A stretch of DNA of 64,000 nt, from NCBI RefSeq assembly GCF_001612685.1, contig NZ_BDAY01000036.1:54844-118843 (forward strand), given 5' to 3'. The translations under genes and the position numbers were made by a program. The notes under the pieces were generated by a model. The model saw nothing but the letters and a program-made list of their open reading frames with translations. It was not told the origin of the DNA and ran no database searches. Shown here piece by piece: positions 16,804 to 25,760 of the stretch. Source of the stretch: Nocardia altamirensis NBRC 108246 (GTDB lineage Bacteria > Actinomycetota > Actinomycetes > Mycobacteriales > Mycobacteriaceae). Numbering within the stretch: position 1 is the first letter of the stretch; each line of letters starts with the position of its first letter.

Positions 16804-18744
16804 ATGACAGTCAGCGAAGTACCGTCGGCATTCCAGCGACATAGCTTCAAGACACGCTGGTACGCACTGCTTCTGGGGGGAAGCGCGGTCGCGATCGCGG
16901 TGCACACCACCGCCGATTCCCCGGTGCTGTCGCTGTCGATGATGGCGGCGGTGCTCGCGGGCACGCTCGTCATGATCGGCATCGGCCTGCGCGTCCATCG
17001 GCCGCCACATCCGGTGCCCTGGTATCTGCTTTCGGTGTCGGCCGTGCTCTGCGCGACCGGGACCGGGCTGCACAGCATCGTCGATCCCACGGTGCGGATC
17101 GACGACGCGCTCATCCTGCTCGGCTACTTCGGCGTCGGCCTGGCCGCGCTGAACTGGTTGCGGCCGCGTCAGGTTCGCGGCAACTACGACCTGCTGCTCG
17201 ACTCCGGCCTGATCGGGCTCAGCGCGCTACTGGCCTGCTGGACCTTCCTGATCTCACCGATCCTGCGACTGCCTGCCAGCGCGCTGGACACGCTGGTCGC
17301 GGCCGCCTATCCGGTGCTCGACACGCTGCTGTTGACGCTGGTCGCGCATTCGATGGCCACCTCGACCCGCGCGGAGACCTCGCTGCGGCTGCTGCATTTC
17401 GGGCTGACCGCCGTGCTGGTCGTCGATCTCGCCTACAGCTTGGAGGCGGCGACGGGCACCGCGATGATCGGCCGTCAGATTCTGATCGCCCCGATGCTCG
17501 CCGCCTACGCGACCGTCGGCGTCGCGGCGCTGCACCCGACCATGGCAGGCCTCGGCACACCGCGGCGGATCCACCCGCATCGCTCGCGCCAGCGCGCCAG
17601 CCTGATCGCGGTCGCGTTGATCGTGGCGTCGCTGGTTCCCGTGGTCGGTTCCTCGCTCGGCATGCTCGATCGTGTTGTGGTGTCGTCACTGTTCGCGCTG
17701 CTGCTCATCGGCGTCCTGGTGCGCAGCGAGCGCGCCATCGTGCGCAGTTCGCGCAGCGAGCGGCGCGCGCAGTATCAGGCCGACCACGACATGCTCACCG
17801 GGTTGTTGAACCGCACGGCGCTGCTGCGTGCGCTGAACCAGAACACCGAGCGCTGGGGCGAACAACCGCTCGGCCTGCTGTTCATCGATCTCGACGGCTT
17901 CAAGATGGTGAACGACAGTTACGGGCACGCGGTCGGCGACGAGCTGATCGCCAACGCCGCCTCGCGAATTCGGCGGGTGGTGCGTCGCGACGATGTGGTT
18001 GCCCGGTACGGCGGCGACGAATTCGTCGTGCTCTCCCCGCTGGACCGGAACGCGGCCGCGGCATTGGCCGAGCGGCTACTCGGCGCATTCGTGCGGCCAT
18101 TCGAGTTGAGCGCGGGCGAAATTCCGATCACGGCAAGCATCGGGATTGCCTGCGGTTGCCCGCGCGGCACCGAGTTCACCGTCTATGACCTGATCCGCGA
18201 GGCGGATTCGGCGATGTATTACGCGAAGGAATACACCCTCGGATACGCGTTCCACGACGACGCGCACAACTCCGAGAGTGATTCCACGCGAAACATGCCG
18301 GGCGACAATGCCCGAAACGCGCAGGGCGACAATGCCGGATTCACGCACCGCCACCCTGCCGAATACGCGCCGGTCGACAGTGTCGAATATGCGCAGGGCG
18401 ATCCTGTCGGATACCCGCGAGGGAGTGCTGTCGGATACGCACAGCGCGACGGTCTCCGGGTCGCGCAGGATGCGGGCACCGGACATGCGCAGGCCGACAG
18501 TGTCCGATACCCGCAGGGGATGGGGGCCCGCCCCGTGCCGGTCGCCGGCCCGCGCACCGCGCAGGGCGAGAGCGCCCGACCTATGCCGGTCGACGACGCG
18601 CCAACCGCGCAGGGCGAGAGTGCCAGGCCCGCCGCGATCGAGACCGCCCGGCACCTCCCGAACGAAGCCGCACGCCGCACCCCGAGCGAGGCGCGGCGGC
18701 GGACCTGGCGCGCGGGCACCAGATCCACCAGCACCGCGGTCTGA
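16804..18744 (+). CDS. membrane diguanylate cyclase (GGDEF) with repetitive C-terminal tail
   Basis: 646 aa. Residues about 20-310 hold eight to ten membrane helices forming a sensor region of no recognised type. The GGDEF domain follows at about 325-480: DHDMLTGLLNRTALL, FIDLDGFKMVNDSYGHAVGD and the intact active-site motif RYGGDEF at about 401-407. It should make cyclic di-GMP from two GTP. There is no EAL domain, and no clear RxxD inhibitory site five residues before GGDEF. After residue about 485 the protein continues for 160 residues of low-complexity repeats (AQGDSV/GYPQG/AQGES units). It is preceded by a leader with two dyads and convergent, with a one-base gap, to the next gene. Confidence 0.85.
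   Translation: MTVSEVPSAFQRHSFKTRWYALLLGGSAVAIAVHTTADSPVLSLSMMAAVLAGTLVMIGIGLRVHRPPHPVPWYLLSVSAVLCATGTGLHSIVDPTVRIDDALILLGYFGVGLAALNWLRPRQVRGNYDLLLDSGLIGLSALLACWTFLISPILRLPASALDTLVAAAYPVLDTLLLTLVAHSMATSTRAETSLRLLHFGLTAVLVVDLAYSLEAATGTAMIGRQILIAPMLAAYATVGVAALHPTMAGLGTPRRIHPHRSRQRASLIAVALIVASLVPVVGSSLGMLDRVVVSSLFALLLIGVLVRSERAIVRSSRSERRAQYQADHDMLTGLLNRTALLRALNQNTERWGEQPLGLLFIDLDGFKMVNDSYGHAVGDELIANAASRIRRVVRRDDVVARYGGDEFVVLSPLDRNAAAALAERLLGAFVRPFELSAGEIPITASIGIACGCPRGTEFTVYDLIREADSAMYYAKEYTLGYAFHDDAHNSESDSTRNMPGDNARNAQGDNAGFTHRHPAEYAPVDSVEYAQGDPVGYPRGSAVGYAQRDGLRVAQDAGTGHAQADSVRYPQGMGARPVPVAGPRTAQGESARPMPVDDAPTAQGESARPAAIETARHLPNEAARRTPSEARRRTWRAGTRSTSTAV
18260..18650 (+). repeat. degenerate tandem repeats in the GGDEF protein tail
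   Basis: About ten imperfect units, each some 30-36 bases, built around GCGCAGGGCGACAGTGTC-like stretches, encode the motif (Y/R)AQGD(S/P)V. Several units are much closer at DNA level than chance, so the tail grew by duplication. Confidence 0.6.
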
Positions 18745-18745
18745 C

Positions 18746-19522
18746 CTAGTCGACCAGCTCTTCGAGCAGCTTCCTGGCCGCCTCGAGCTCGGCCTGCAGC
18801 TGCTGCACCTTGGCCTCCTGCGCTTCCCGTGCCGCGTCGAGGATGCCGGCCACCACATCGGCCACCTCGGGATGCAGGATCTTCGCCGCCTGTGCCACAG
18901 CGGAACTCGGCACGGCCAGGCCGCGCACGGCGCGCTTCTTGCCGCTGACCACGTCGACGGACCATTCGCCGTCGGCGGTGCCGGTCAGGGTCACCGTGAC
19001 CTCGGGGGTCTTCGCCTTCGGCCGCGCTGCCGCCTTGGCAGGCTTGGCAGCGGCACCGCTTTGCGCAGGCTTCGCGGCGGGCGCCTTGGTGGCGCCGCTG
19101 TCCTGTTCGTCGGATTCCGGCGTGCTCGCAACGGGTTTCGGGACGACCGGTGGCGGCGTGACGGAACTGGGGGTTGATGTCGCAGTGCTCGTCAAGGTCG
19201 ACGGCTGGGTCACGGGTGATTCCTTCCTGGTTGTCGACTTCGGCTGGGCAGTGGAAACGGCCGCCCCTCGTGGCGGCTTGGTCAACGTCACTTCTGTCGG
19301 AGAAAAGGACAGTACATCCTTGGATCCGGTAGGCCGGACCTGCAGGAAATCTCCGTCGGCCGGGTCGCCGAGCGAGATCACCTTTCCCGACCGTCCTTCC
19401 GGCACGCCCACCGCGGCGGCGGTGAACCACACCATGGGCGGGCGGCCGCCGGCGATATCGGTGGCGATCCGCTCAATCTCACTGTCCGACAAAGGCTTGG
19501 GCTTGGTTTTGGGCGACGGCAT
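18746..19522 (-). CDS. DUF6319-type protein with Ala/Pro/Lys-rich linker and coiled-coil end
   Basis: 258 aa. An N-terminal domain at about 1-85 (LSDSEIERIATDIAGGRPPMVWFTAAAVGVP...GSKDVLSFSPTEVTL) is followed by a Thr/Ser/Pro and Ala/Lys-rich linker at about 90-175. A short domain VTVTLTGTADGEWSVDV comes next. The end, from about residue 225, is an amphipathic helix EAQEAKVQQLQAELEAARKLLEEL, suited to coiled-coil pairing. I believe it belongs to the actinobacterial DUF6319 family, from memory of the N-terminal motif. The start was set at ATG 19522, with GGAG seven bases upstream. The function is unknown; the basic linker may bind nucleic acid. Confidence 0.65.
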   Translation of the reverse strand: MPSPKTKPKPLSDSEIERIATDIAGGRPPMVWFTAAAVGVPEGRSGKVISLGDPADGDFLQVRPTGSKDVLSFSPTEVTLTKPPRGAAVSTAQPKSTTRKESPVTQPSTLTSTATSTPSSVTPPPVVPKPVASTPESDEQDSGATKAPAAKPAQSGAAAKPAKAAARPKAKTPEVTVTLTGTADGEWSVDVVSGKKRAVRGLAVPSSAVAQAAKILHPEVADVVAGILDAAREAQEAKVQQLQAELEAARKLLEELVD

Positions 19523-19682
19523 GGTGACTCCGAGCAATATTCGTGGATGGCTGCGTGCACAGATGATGCCGCACCGCACCGACAGATTTGCAGGCTGCTA
19601 CGAAATCGAGTCGCAGAACACCGTGCTCGCCGCGTCAGCGAACCGCGAGCTACAGCTGTGCTCCGGCACAACCACCGGCCAC

Positions 19683-20384
19683 TCAGCCCTCGTCGACCGG
19701 CGCCTGCAACGCGGGGAACCAGATATCGGCGAGCACCTCGGCGGCCCGCTCGGCCGAGACGTGGATGGTGCCCTGCACGGCCCAGCGGGTGAAGAAGCGC
19801 TCGAGCTGAGCGACAAGCAGTTCCACTCGCAGCCGCGCCTCGTCGGTGCGCTCGGCGGGCCAGCGGGCGAGGTAGGACGGCATCGCATTGGGCAGCGCGA
19901 GGATGCCGTTGCGGGCGATCTCGCGGAATTCCGGTTCCAGCGCGGTGGCCTCGTCCCAGGCGGGCAGCAGATCCCGATATTCGTGGAACCACGCGATGGC
20001 GCGGGTCACCCAGGCCACGAACTCGGCGCGCGATCTGGTGTCGAGCACCCGATCCAAATCTTCGTAGAAGCGCAGTGCGCTCGGCGCGGTGCTTTGTTCC
20101 GCGACCGCACGCAGCACCTCGAGCTTGCCGGTGAAGTGCAGATAGAAGGTGGCGCGGCTGCAGCCGACGGCCGCGGCGATGTCGTCGACCCGCACCGCCG
20201 CGTAGCCGCGGGTGCTGAACAGCTCCTTGGCTCCGGCCAGCAGCCGGGCCCTGGTCTGCAGCTTCTGTTCGTCGCGCAGGTTGCTGCCCGACGGGTTCGG
20301 GTTGATCGGCAACGGCCACCTCGTGTCGGTCGAAAGTTCTGCTGACGTGCGAGTTTCGCCGAGCAAGTCTAGTCGGGTGCGCAC
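19683..20384 (-). CDS. TetR-family regulator
   Basis: Up to 233 aa. The helix-turn-helix lies at about residues 42-90: RARLLAGAKELFSTRGYAAVRVDDIAAAVGCSRATFYLHFTGKLEVLRAV, which is a full TetR N-terminal domain. The rest is helical ligand-binding sequence. The start is unsure: GTG 20384 gives the longest form, while a TTG at codon 26 follows GAGGTGG and would remove a low-quality N-terminus. It is divergent from the FMO operon at 20549, and TAGACA-type operators lie between, so it probably represses that operon and itself. Confidence 0.85.
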   Translation of the reverse strand: MRTRLDLLGETRTSAELSTDTRWPLPINPNPSGSNLRDEQKLQTRARLLAGAKELFSTRGYAAVRVDDIAAAVGCSRATFYLHFTGKLEVLRAVAEQSTAPSALRFYEDLDRVLDTRSRAEFVAWVTRAIAWFHEYRDLLPAWDEATALEPEFREIARNGILALPNAMPSYLARWPAERTDEARLRVELLVAQLERFFTRWAVQGTIHVSAERAAEVLADIWFPALQAPVDEG

Positions 20385-20397
20385 GCTCTTCCGCGCT

Positions 20398-20434
20398 CAC
20401 TAGACAGAATGTCATTCACTAGACACTGTGTCTA
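20398..20434. promoter_or_regulatory. TetR operator candidates between regulator and FMO operon
   Basis: TAGACACTGTGTCTA at 20420-20434 is a perfect 15-bp palindrome. A second CACTAGACA (20398-20406) repeats its left arm as it appears at 20417-20425. The pair lies 14-50 bases upstream of the TetR start and about 115 bases before the FMO gene, the expected place for a shared operator. Confidence 0.65.
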
Positions 20435-20548
20435 CCGAGTGTTAGTTTGTTGCCTACGTCACTCCGGGCCGCACGCGGCTACGGACGGTGTCGGCGCCGC
20501 GGCGCCACCGCAGGCAGGTGACGGCCCGCCGAGTACGAGGACACGTGC

Positions 20549-21919
20549 ATGACTCCAACCGAACTCCCCCGCGTCGGCGTGATCGGCGCGGGCCCGTCCG
20601 GGATCACCGCCGCCAAACGCCTACAGGACCACGGCATTCCGTTCGACTGCTTCGAAGCCTCCGACGAGGTCGGCGGCAACTGGTACTTCCGCAATCCCAA
20701 CGGCATGTCGGCCTGCTACCAAAGTTTGCATATAGATACGTCCAAGTGGCGCTTGGCCTTCGAGGACTATCCGGTACCCGCCGACTGGCCGGACTTCCCA
20801 CACCACTCGCAGCTGTTCCAGTACTTCAAGGACTACGTCGACCACTTCGGGTTGCGCGACAAGATCCTGTTCAACACCAAGGTGACCGCGGCCGAGCGAC
20901 AGCACGACGGCAGCTGGCTCGTCACCAGCAGCGACGGCATGACCCGCGCCTACGACGCGCTGATCGTGTGCAACGGTCATCACTGGGACCCGAATCTGCC
21001 GGATTACCCAGGCGAATTCGACGGCGTGCTGCTGCACAGCCATGCCTACAACGATCCGTTCGACCCGGTGGACATGCGCGGCAAGCGAGTCGTGGTCGTC
21101 GGCATGGGCAATTCCGGTCTCGATATCGCCTCGGAGCTGTCGCAGCGCTTCCTCGCCGCGAAACTGACCGTTTCGGCGCGGCGCGGCGTCTGGGTGCTGC
21201 CGAAATACGTGCACGGCAAGGTCGGTGACAAACAATCGGTGCCACCGTGGATTCCGCGCAAGGTGGCGCTCAAGCTCAAGCAGCGATTCGTGCGGAAGTT
21301 CCGCGGCGACATGGAGTTCTACGGTCTCCCCAAGCCGGATCATCGACCGTTCGAAGCCCATCCCTCCGCCAGCGAGGAGTTCCTGCATCGCGCAGGCTGT
21401 GGCGATATCGCGTTCAAACCGGCCATCACCGCACTGGAGGGGCCGCGGGTTCGCTTTGCCGACGGCAGCACCGAGGAGGTGGACGTGATCGTCTGTGCCA
21501 CCGGCTATCACATCAATTTTCCGTTCCTGCGCGAGCCGGAGCTGTTGCCGGACAACAGGAATCGGTTCCCGCTGTTCCAGCACATGATGAAACCGGGGGT
21601 GCCGAGCCTGTTCTTCCTCGGCCTCGCGCAACCGCTGCCGACCCTGGTGAACTTCGCCGAGCAGCAGAGCAAGTTCGTCGCCGCCTACCTGACCGGCAAG
21701 TACCTGCCGCCGCCGGTGGCGGAGATGGACGCGGCCATCCGCGCGGCCGAAGCCGCCAGATCCGACCGCTACTACGATTCGCCGCGACACACCATCCAGA
21801 TCGAGTTCGAACCCTACGTGCGAAACATGCAGCGGGAGATGGCCAACGGCGCGAAACGTGCTGCCGCCGCAGGAAATCCGCTGCCGGTGCCCGCTCGCGT
21901 CCTGGCGGACATCCGATGA
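20549..21919 (+). CDS. flavin-containing monooxygenase
   Basis: 456 aa. The FAD-binding GxGxxG is VGVIGAGPSGITAAKRL at about residues 9-25. The second nucleotide site for NADPH is VVVVGMGNSGLDIAS at about 183-197. VIVCATGYHINFPFL near 318 is the ATG(Y) element typical of the FMO and N-hydroxylase group. It should insert oxygen into a small lipophilic substrate. Its place as first gene of a four-gene run with a serine hydrolase, an acyl-CoA ligase and an alpha/beta-hydrolase is like the mycobacterial mymA cluster. The start is ATG 20549. The stop overlaps the next ATG (ATGA at 21916). TetR control is likely. Confidence 0.85.
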   Translation: MTPTELPRVGVIGAGPSGITAAKRLQDHGIPFDCFEASDEVGGNWYFRNPNGMSACYQSLHIDTSKWRLAFEDYPVPADWPDFPHHSQLFQYFKDYVDHFGLRDKILFNTKVTAAERQHDGSWLVTSSDGMTRAYDALIVCNGHHWDPNLPDYPGEFDGVLLHSHAYNDPFDPVDMRGKRVVVVGMGNSGLDIASELSQRFLAAKLTVSARRGVWVLPKYVHGKVGDKQSVPPWIPRKVALKLKQRFVRKFRGDMEFYGLPKPDHRPFEAHPSASEEFLHRAGCGDIAFKPAITALEGPRVRFADGSTEEVDVIVCATGYHINFPFLREPELLPDNRNRFPLFQHMMKPGVPSLFFLGLAQPLPTLVNFAEQQSKFVAAYLTGKYLPPPVAEMDAAIRAAEAARSDRYYDSPRHTIQIEFEPYVRNMQREMANGAKRAAAAGNPLPVPARVLADIR

Positions 21920-23115
21920 GTTCAGGATCGCGCAGCGACGCGACGGGCAGTGCGACGGGCGGGCCGACTTCGGGATTCTGCGCCGAGCAATTCGCGGACG
22001 TGCGCACGGAATTGGCGGCCCAGATCGACTCCGGCGCGGAACTCGGCGCGTCGATCTGCGTCACCGTGGACGGCGTGCCCGTCGTCGACCTCTGGGGTGG
22101 GCACCGCGACCCCGAGCGCACGATGCCGTGGACCGAGGACACCTTGGTCGACGTCTTCTCGATCAGCAAGACCATGACCGCGCTCAGCGCGTTGCTACTC
22201 GTCGACCGCGGCGCGCTGGATGTGCGGCAGCGGGTGGCGCACTACTGGCCGGAGTTCGCCGCGAACAGCAAGGGCGACATCGAGATTCGGCAGCTGCTCG
22301 GCCACACCTCCGGCGTCTCCGGCTGGCAGCCGCCGATCGAGCTGAACGATATCTACGACGCCGAGTCCGCGGCGGCCCGCCTCGCGGCCCAGCCGTCGTG
22401 GTGGGCGCCAGGCACCGCCTCCGGCTACCACGTGCTGAACTACGGGCATCTGATCGGCGAGGTGATCCGCCGCATCACCGGGCAGACGCTCGGCGAGTTC
22501 TTCGCCGCCGAACTGGCCGGGCCGCTCGGCGCCGACTTCCATATCGGCACCCCGTCACAGCACCATCACCGGATCGCGCCCCTCGTCCCGCCGCCCATGC
22601 TCGAATTCGACATGGCCGCACTCGACCAGGAGAGCATCCTGGTCAAGACTCTTACCAGCCCGCTGCTCGACATCGCCGAGACCTCGAGCCGCGCCTGGCG
22701 CGAGGCCGAAATCGGCGCGGTGAACGGCCACGGCAACGCCCGCTCGGTGGCGCGGGTGCAGTCGCTCGTCTCCTGCGGCGGCGTGCTCGACGGGCGACAC
22801 TTCCTGTCCGAGCAGACCATCGAGCTCATCTTCGAACAGCAGTCCGACGGCGTCGATCTCGCGCTGCTGGTGCCGCTGCGGTTCGGCATCGGCTACGGCC
22901 TGCCGCAGCCGCAGACCGCACCGGAAGTGCCCGACGGCCGCGTCTGCTGGTGGGCAGGCTACGGCGGTGCGATGGTGGTGAACGATCTCGACCACCGAAT
23001 CACCTTCGCGTACACCATGAACAAGATGGCGCCGGGACTGATCGGTTCGGAGCGGGCCGACGGCTATCTGCGTGCGGTGTTCGGGGCCGTACGCGCCGAA
23101 GAGAAAGTGCGATAG
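21916..23115 (+). CDS. serine hydrolase, beta-lactamase family (esterase-like)
   Basis: 399 aa of the class C beta-lactamase/EstB fold. The nucleophile motif SxxK is FSISKTM at about residues 82-88. The second motif YxN/H is HVLNYGHLIGEV at about 174-185. HTSGVSGW is also present, typical of esterases of this family, and WWAGYGG near 345 corresponds to the third motif. LipR- or EstB-type esterases of this group cut short acyl esters rather than beta-lactams. There is no signal peptide, so it acts in the cytoplasm. It is translationally coupled to the FMO (ATGA overlap) and abuts the next gene with no gap. Confidence 0.82.
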   Translation: MSSGSRSDATGSATGGPTSGFCAEQFADVRTELAAQIDSGAELGASICVTVDGVPVVDLWGGHRDPERTMPWTEDTLVDVFSISKTMTALSALLLVDRGALDVRQRVAHYWPEFAANSKGDIEIRQLLGHTSGVSGWQPPIELNDIYDAESAAARLAAQPSWWAPGTASGYHVLNYGHLIGEVIRRITGQTLGEFFAAELAGPLGADFHIGTPSQHHHRIAPLVPPPMLEFDMAALDQESILVKTLTSPLLDIAETSSRAWREAEIGAVNGHGNARSVARVQSLVSCGGVLDGRHFLSEQTIELIFEQQSDGVDLALLVPLRFGIGYGLPQPQTAPEVPDGRVCWWAGYGGAMVVNDLDHRITFAYTMNKMAPGLIGSERADGYLRAVFGAVRAEEKVR

Positions 23116-24765
23116 ATGACAGAGCCTTTCGACCCGCAGGCGTTCGCCGCCGCGGCGGCCGCCCGGTTGACCGGGCCTGGCGGACGGTGCGAGATGGTGG
23201 TCGAGGACGTGCTCGGCGTGCCGCTGCCGGTGCTGCGGCACCGGGAGACATCGCTCGGTGCGGTGCTCGCCGCGTCGACCGTGCACGGCGCGCGCGACTA
23301 CCTGGTCACCGAGGACCGCCGGATGTCGTTCACCGAGCACGCGGCCGCGGTCGGCGCGCTGGCCACGGCGTTGCGGGACCGATACGGCGTCGAGAAGGGT
23401 GACCGGGTCGGCATTCTGGCCGCCAACACCGCCGAATGGGTGCTGACGTTCTGGGCCGCACAGTGTCTCGGCGCGATCGCGGTGGGGTACAACGCTTGGT
23501 GGGCGCCGCGCGAGATCGCCTACGGCGTCGCGCACACCAGGCCCGCCGTACTCGTCGTCGACGCGAAACGCGCGGCGCTGCTCGCGGAGTTGGACATTCG
23601 CGTTCCGGTGCTGACCATGGAGCACGACGTGCCCGCGCTGATCGACGAGTTCGCCTGCGACACACTCCCACTCGCGGAGGTCGACGAGGACGATCCGGCG
23701 GTGGTGCTGTACACGAGCGGGACGAGCGGACGACCGAAGGGCGCGGTGCACTCGCATCGAAACCTGATCGCGGTGATCGGCTACCACGTGTTCAACGACG
23801 CGCTCGCCGCCGAGTTCACCGGCGCGGCCGAATTGCCGAGCGGCCGTAGTTATCTGCTCACCTCGCCGCTGTTCCACATCGCCAGCCTGCACAACCTGGT
23901 GGTGCCGAGGCTGGTGACCGGCGACGCCGCGGTGCTCTATCGTGGCTCGTTCGATGCCGATCAGGTGCTGCGCCTGATCGCCCGTGAGCGCGTCACCAAC
24001 TGGGGCGCCATGCCGACCATGGCCACCCGCCTGCTGGAGCGGGACCTGTCCAGCTACGACCTGTCCTCGCTCACCTCGTTCTCGCTGAACTCGGCGCCGT
24101 CCTCGGCCGCACTGCAACAGCAACTGCGCGAACGACTTCCGATCGCCAGAACCGCGTTGGTCACCAGCTACGGGCTCACCGAATGCAGTACCGCGGCCAC
24201 CATGGCCAGTCCCGCCGAACTCGCGGCGTTCCCGGATACGGTGGGTCGCCCCGTCCTCGGTGTCAGCGTGGAAATCCGCGACAGCGCGGGCAACGCGGTA
24301 CCCGACGGCACCGAAGGCGAGATCTGCGTGCGCAGTTCGTATGTGATGCTCGGCTATTGGGACGACGAGGCGGCCACCGCAGCGGCCGTCACCGCGGATC
24401 GGTGGCTGCGCACCGGCGATATCGGCGTGCGCACCGACGGCAGGCTGCGCCTGTCCGGCCGGCGCTCGGATCTCATCCTGCGCGGCGGGGAGAACGTCTA
24501 TCCCGTCGAGATCGAGCAGTGCCTGGAGGAGCATCCCGCGGTGCGCGAGTGCGCGGTGATCGGCGTTCCCGACGCCGATCTCGGCCAGCAGGTCGCCGCG
24601 CTCGTCGTGGTCGACGACCGCGCGCCGGTCACCGAAGCCGAGCTGCGCGCGTTCACCGCGGAGCGTCTCGCCTACTACAAGGTGCCTGCCCGCTGGCGAC
24701 TCACCACGACGGACTTGCCGCGCAACGCGACCGGCAAGGTGGTGCGCACCGCCATCGAGGTCTGA
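23116..24765 (+). CDS. acyl-CoA synthetase / AMP-dependent ligase
   Basis: 549 aa. ANL motifs: VVLYTSGTSGRPKGAVHSH near residue 196 (P-loop), TSYGLTECSTA near 350, RWLRTGDIG and RLSGRRSDLILRGGENVYPVE near 430-460, and the catalytic lysine in NATGKVVRT at the end. It activates a fatty or aromatic acid as its CoA thioester. It follows the serine hydrolase directly (stop and start adjacent) in the TetR-controlled operon. The combination FMO, hydrolase and ligase suggests breakdown or remodelling of a lipid whose acid product is then activated. It is only distantly related to the two ligases at 5-9 kb. Confidence 0.85.
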   Translation: MTEPFDPQAFAAAAAARLTGPGGRCEMVVEDVLGVPLPVLRHRETSLGAVLAASTVHGARDYLVTEDRRMSFTEHAAAVGALATALRDRYGVEKGDRVGILAANTAEWVLTFWAAQCLGAIAVGYNAWWAPREIAYGVAHTRPAVLVVDAKRAALLAELDIRVPVLTMEHDVPALIDEFACDTLPLAEVDEDDPAVVLYTSGTSGRPKGAVHSHRNLIAVIGYHVFNDALAAEFTGAAELPSGRSYLLTSPLFHIASLHNLVVPRLVTGDAAVLYRGSFDADQVLRLIARERVTNWGAMPTMATRLLERDLSSYDLSSLTSFSLNSAPSSAALQQQLRERLPIARTALVTSYGLTECSTAATMASPAELAAFPDTVGRPVLGVSVEIRDSAGNAVPDGTEGEICVRSSYVMLGYWDDEAATAAAVTADRWLRTGDIGVRTDGRLRLSGRRSDLILRGGENVYPVEIEQCLEEHPAVRECAVIGVPDADLGQQVAALVVVDDRAPVTEAELRAFTAERLAYYKVPARWRLTTTDLPRNATGKVVRTAIEV

Positions 24766-24863
24766 CCCGGTCGCGCCGAAGGCCGAGCTCAGCGGATGAC
24801 AACAGCGTAAAATTGCGGACGATCGGGCGACCTGTGTCGCCCGGCCGCTCGCAAGGAGTCAAC

Positions 24864-25736
24864 GTGGACGTTTCCGAGCATCAGGTTTTCGAGTACCGGG
24901 GCAGGGCCGTGGCCTTCGAGCGCGCAGGCAGCGGCGCGCCGGTGGTGTTCCTGCACAACGCGGGCACCCAACGCCATATCTGGGACGACCAGATCGCGGC
25001 ACTGCGGCGCGCGCACGAGGTCTTCGCGCTCGACCTGCCCGGCTACGGGGACTCCGAGCAGCCCGCCGACGGCTACCGTCTCGCCGATTACGTCGCCATG
25101 CTCGACGCGTTCCTGGAGACGCACCGCCTTACTGATGTCGCACTTGTCGGCAACTGCCTCGGCAGCGCCACCTCACTGAGCTATGCGATGGGGCGCTCGG
25201 ATCGGGTGCGGGCACTCGTGCTCATCAATCCGCTGACCGCGAAGACCGTCAGCTCCGGGCAGTCGGCGGGACTGGCCTGGGCGGACGCGCGGCTTCCGCT
25301 GGCGCCACTGGCGCGCAGGCTCGCGCTGCCAGGCCCTGCGGTCTCGCTGATCATCGCCAGCCAGCTCGGTGCGCGCGGTCGCCGCCAGCGGCTGTACAAC
25401 TCGCCGCGGCTGCGCGCGCATTGGTCCGATCGCGGCAGGCTGCGCGCGCTGGACGGCCTGGTCCAGGACTTCCCTGCCTTCGCAGCGCTCGACACGTTCA
25501 CGCCGCCGCCGGGGTTCCCGCCGATCTGCACGCTCTGGGGCAAGCAGAACCGCATCCTCTCGGCGCGCGCAGGCGCCAGGCTCAATCGGACGCTGCGCCC
25601 GCACACCGCGGTCGAGCTGGCGGACTGCGGTCACCTGCCGATGATGGAGGACCCGGATCGGGTCACCTCGGTCATCACCGATTTCCTCGCGGCGACCAGC
25701 CGGGTGGCGATGCCGGAGGCTGCGGCCGGTTCCTGA
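24864..25736 (+). CDS. alpha/beta-hydrolase with cysteine nucleophile
   Basis: 290 aa from GTG 24864, with AAGGAG (24853-24858) five bases upstream. Alpha/beta-hydrolase landmarks: VVFLHNAGTQRHIW (oxyanion-hole strand), ALDLPGYGDSEQP, the nucleophile elbow VGNCLGSATSLSYA at about 94-107, and the catalytic His in ADCGHLPMMEDPD near residue 258. The elbow is G-N-C-L-G, so the usual serine is a cysteine, as in dienelactone hydrolase. The acid residue is probably the Asp near 230-235 or the one in the C-terminal motif. It is the last gene of the FMO operon after a 98-base gap. Confidence 0.8.
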   Translation: MDVSEHQVFEYRGRAVAFERAGSGAPVVFLHNAGTQRHIWDDQIAALRRAHEVFALDLPGYGDSEQPADGYRLADYVAMLDAFLETHRLTDVALVGNCLGSATSLSYAMGRSDRVRALVLINPLTAKTVSSGQSAGLAWADARLPLAPLARRLALPGPAVSLIIASQLGARGRRQRLYNSPRLRAHWSDRGRLRALDGLVQDFPAFAALDTFTPPPGFPPICTLWGKQNRILSARAGARLNRTLRPHTAVELADCGHLPMMEDPDRVTSVITDFLAATSRVAMPEAAAGS

Positions 25737-25760
25737 GCTCACCCGCCCTGGCCGACCCGC

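Noticed and set aside
21916..23115. Antibiotic-resistance beta-lactamase
   Set aside because: The class C-like fold here has SxxK and HTSG features of esterases, no signal peptide, and sits in a lipid-type operon.
22555..24534. 659-codon minus-strand frame across the hydrolase and ligase genes
   Set aside because: Antisense to two genes with intact catalytic motifs and coupled starts.
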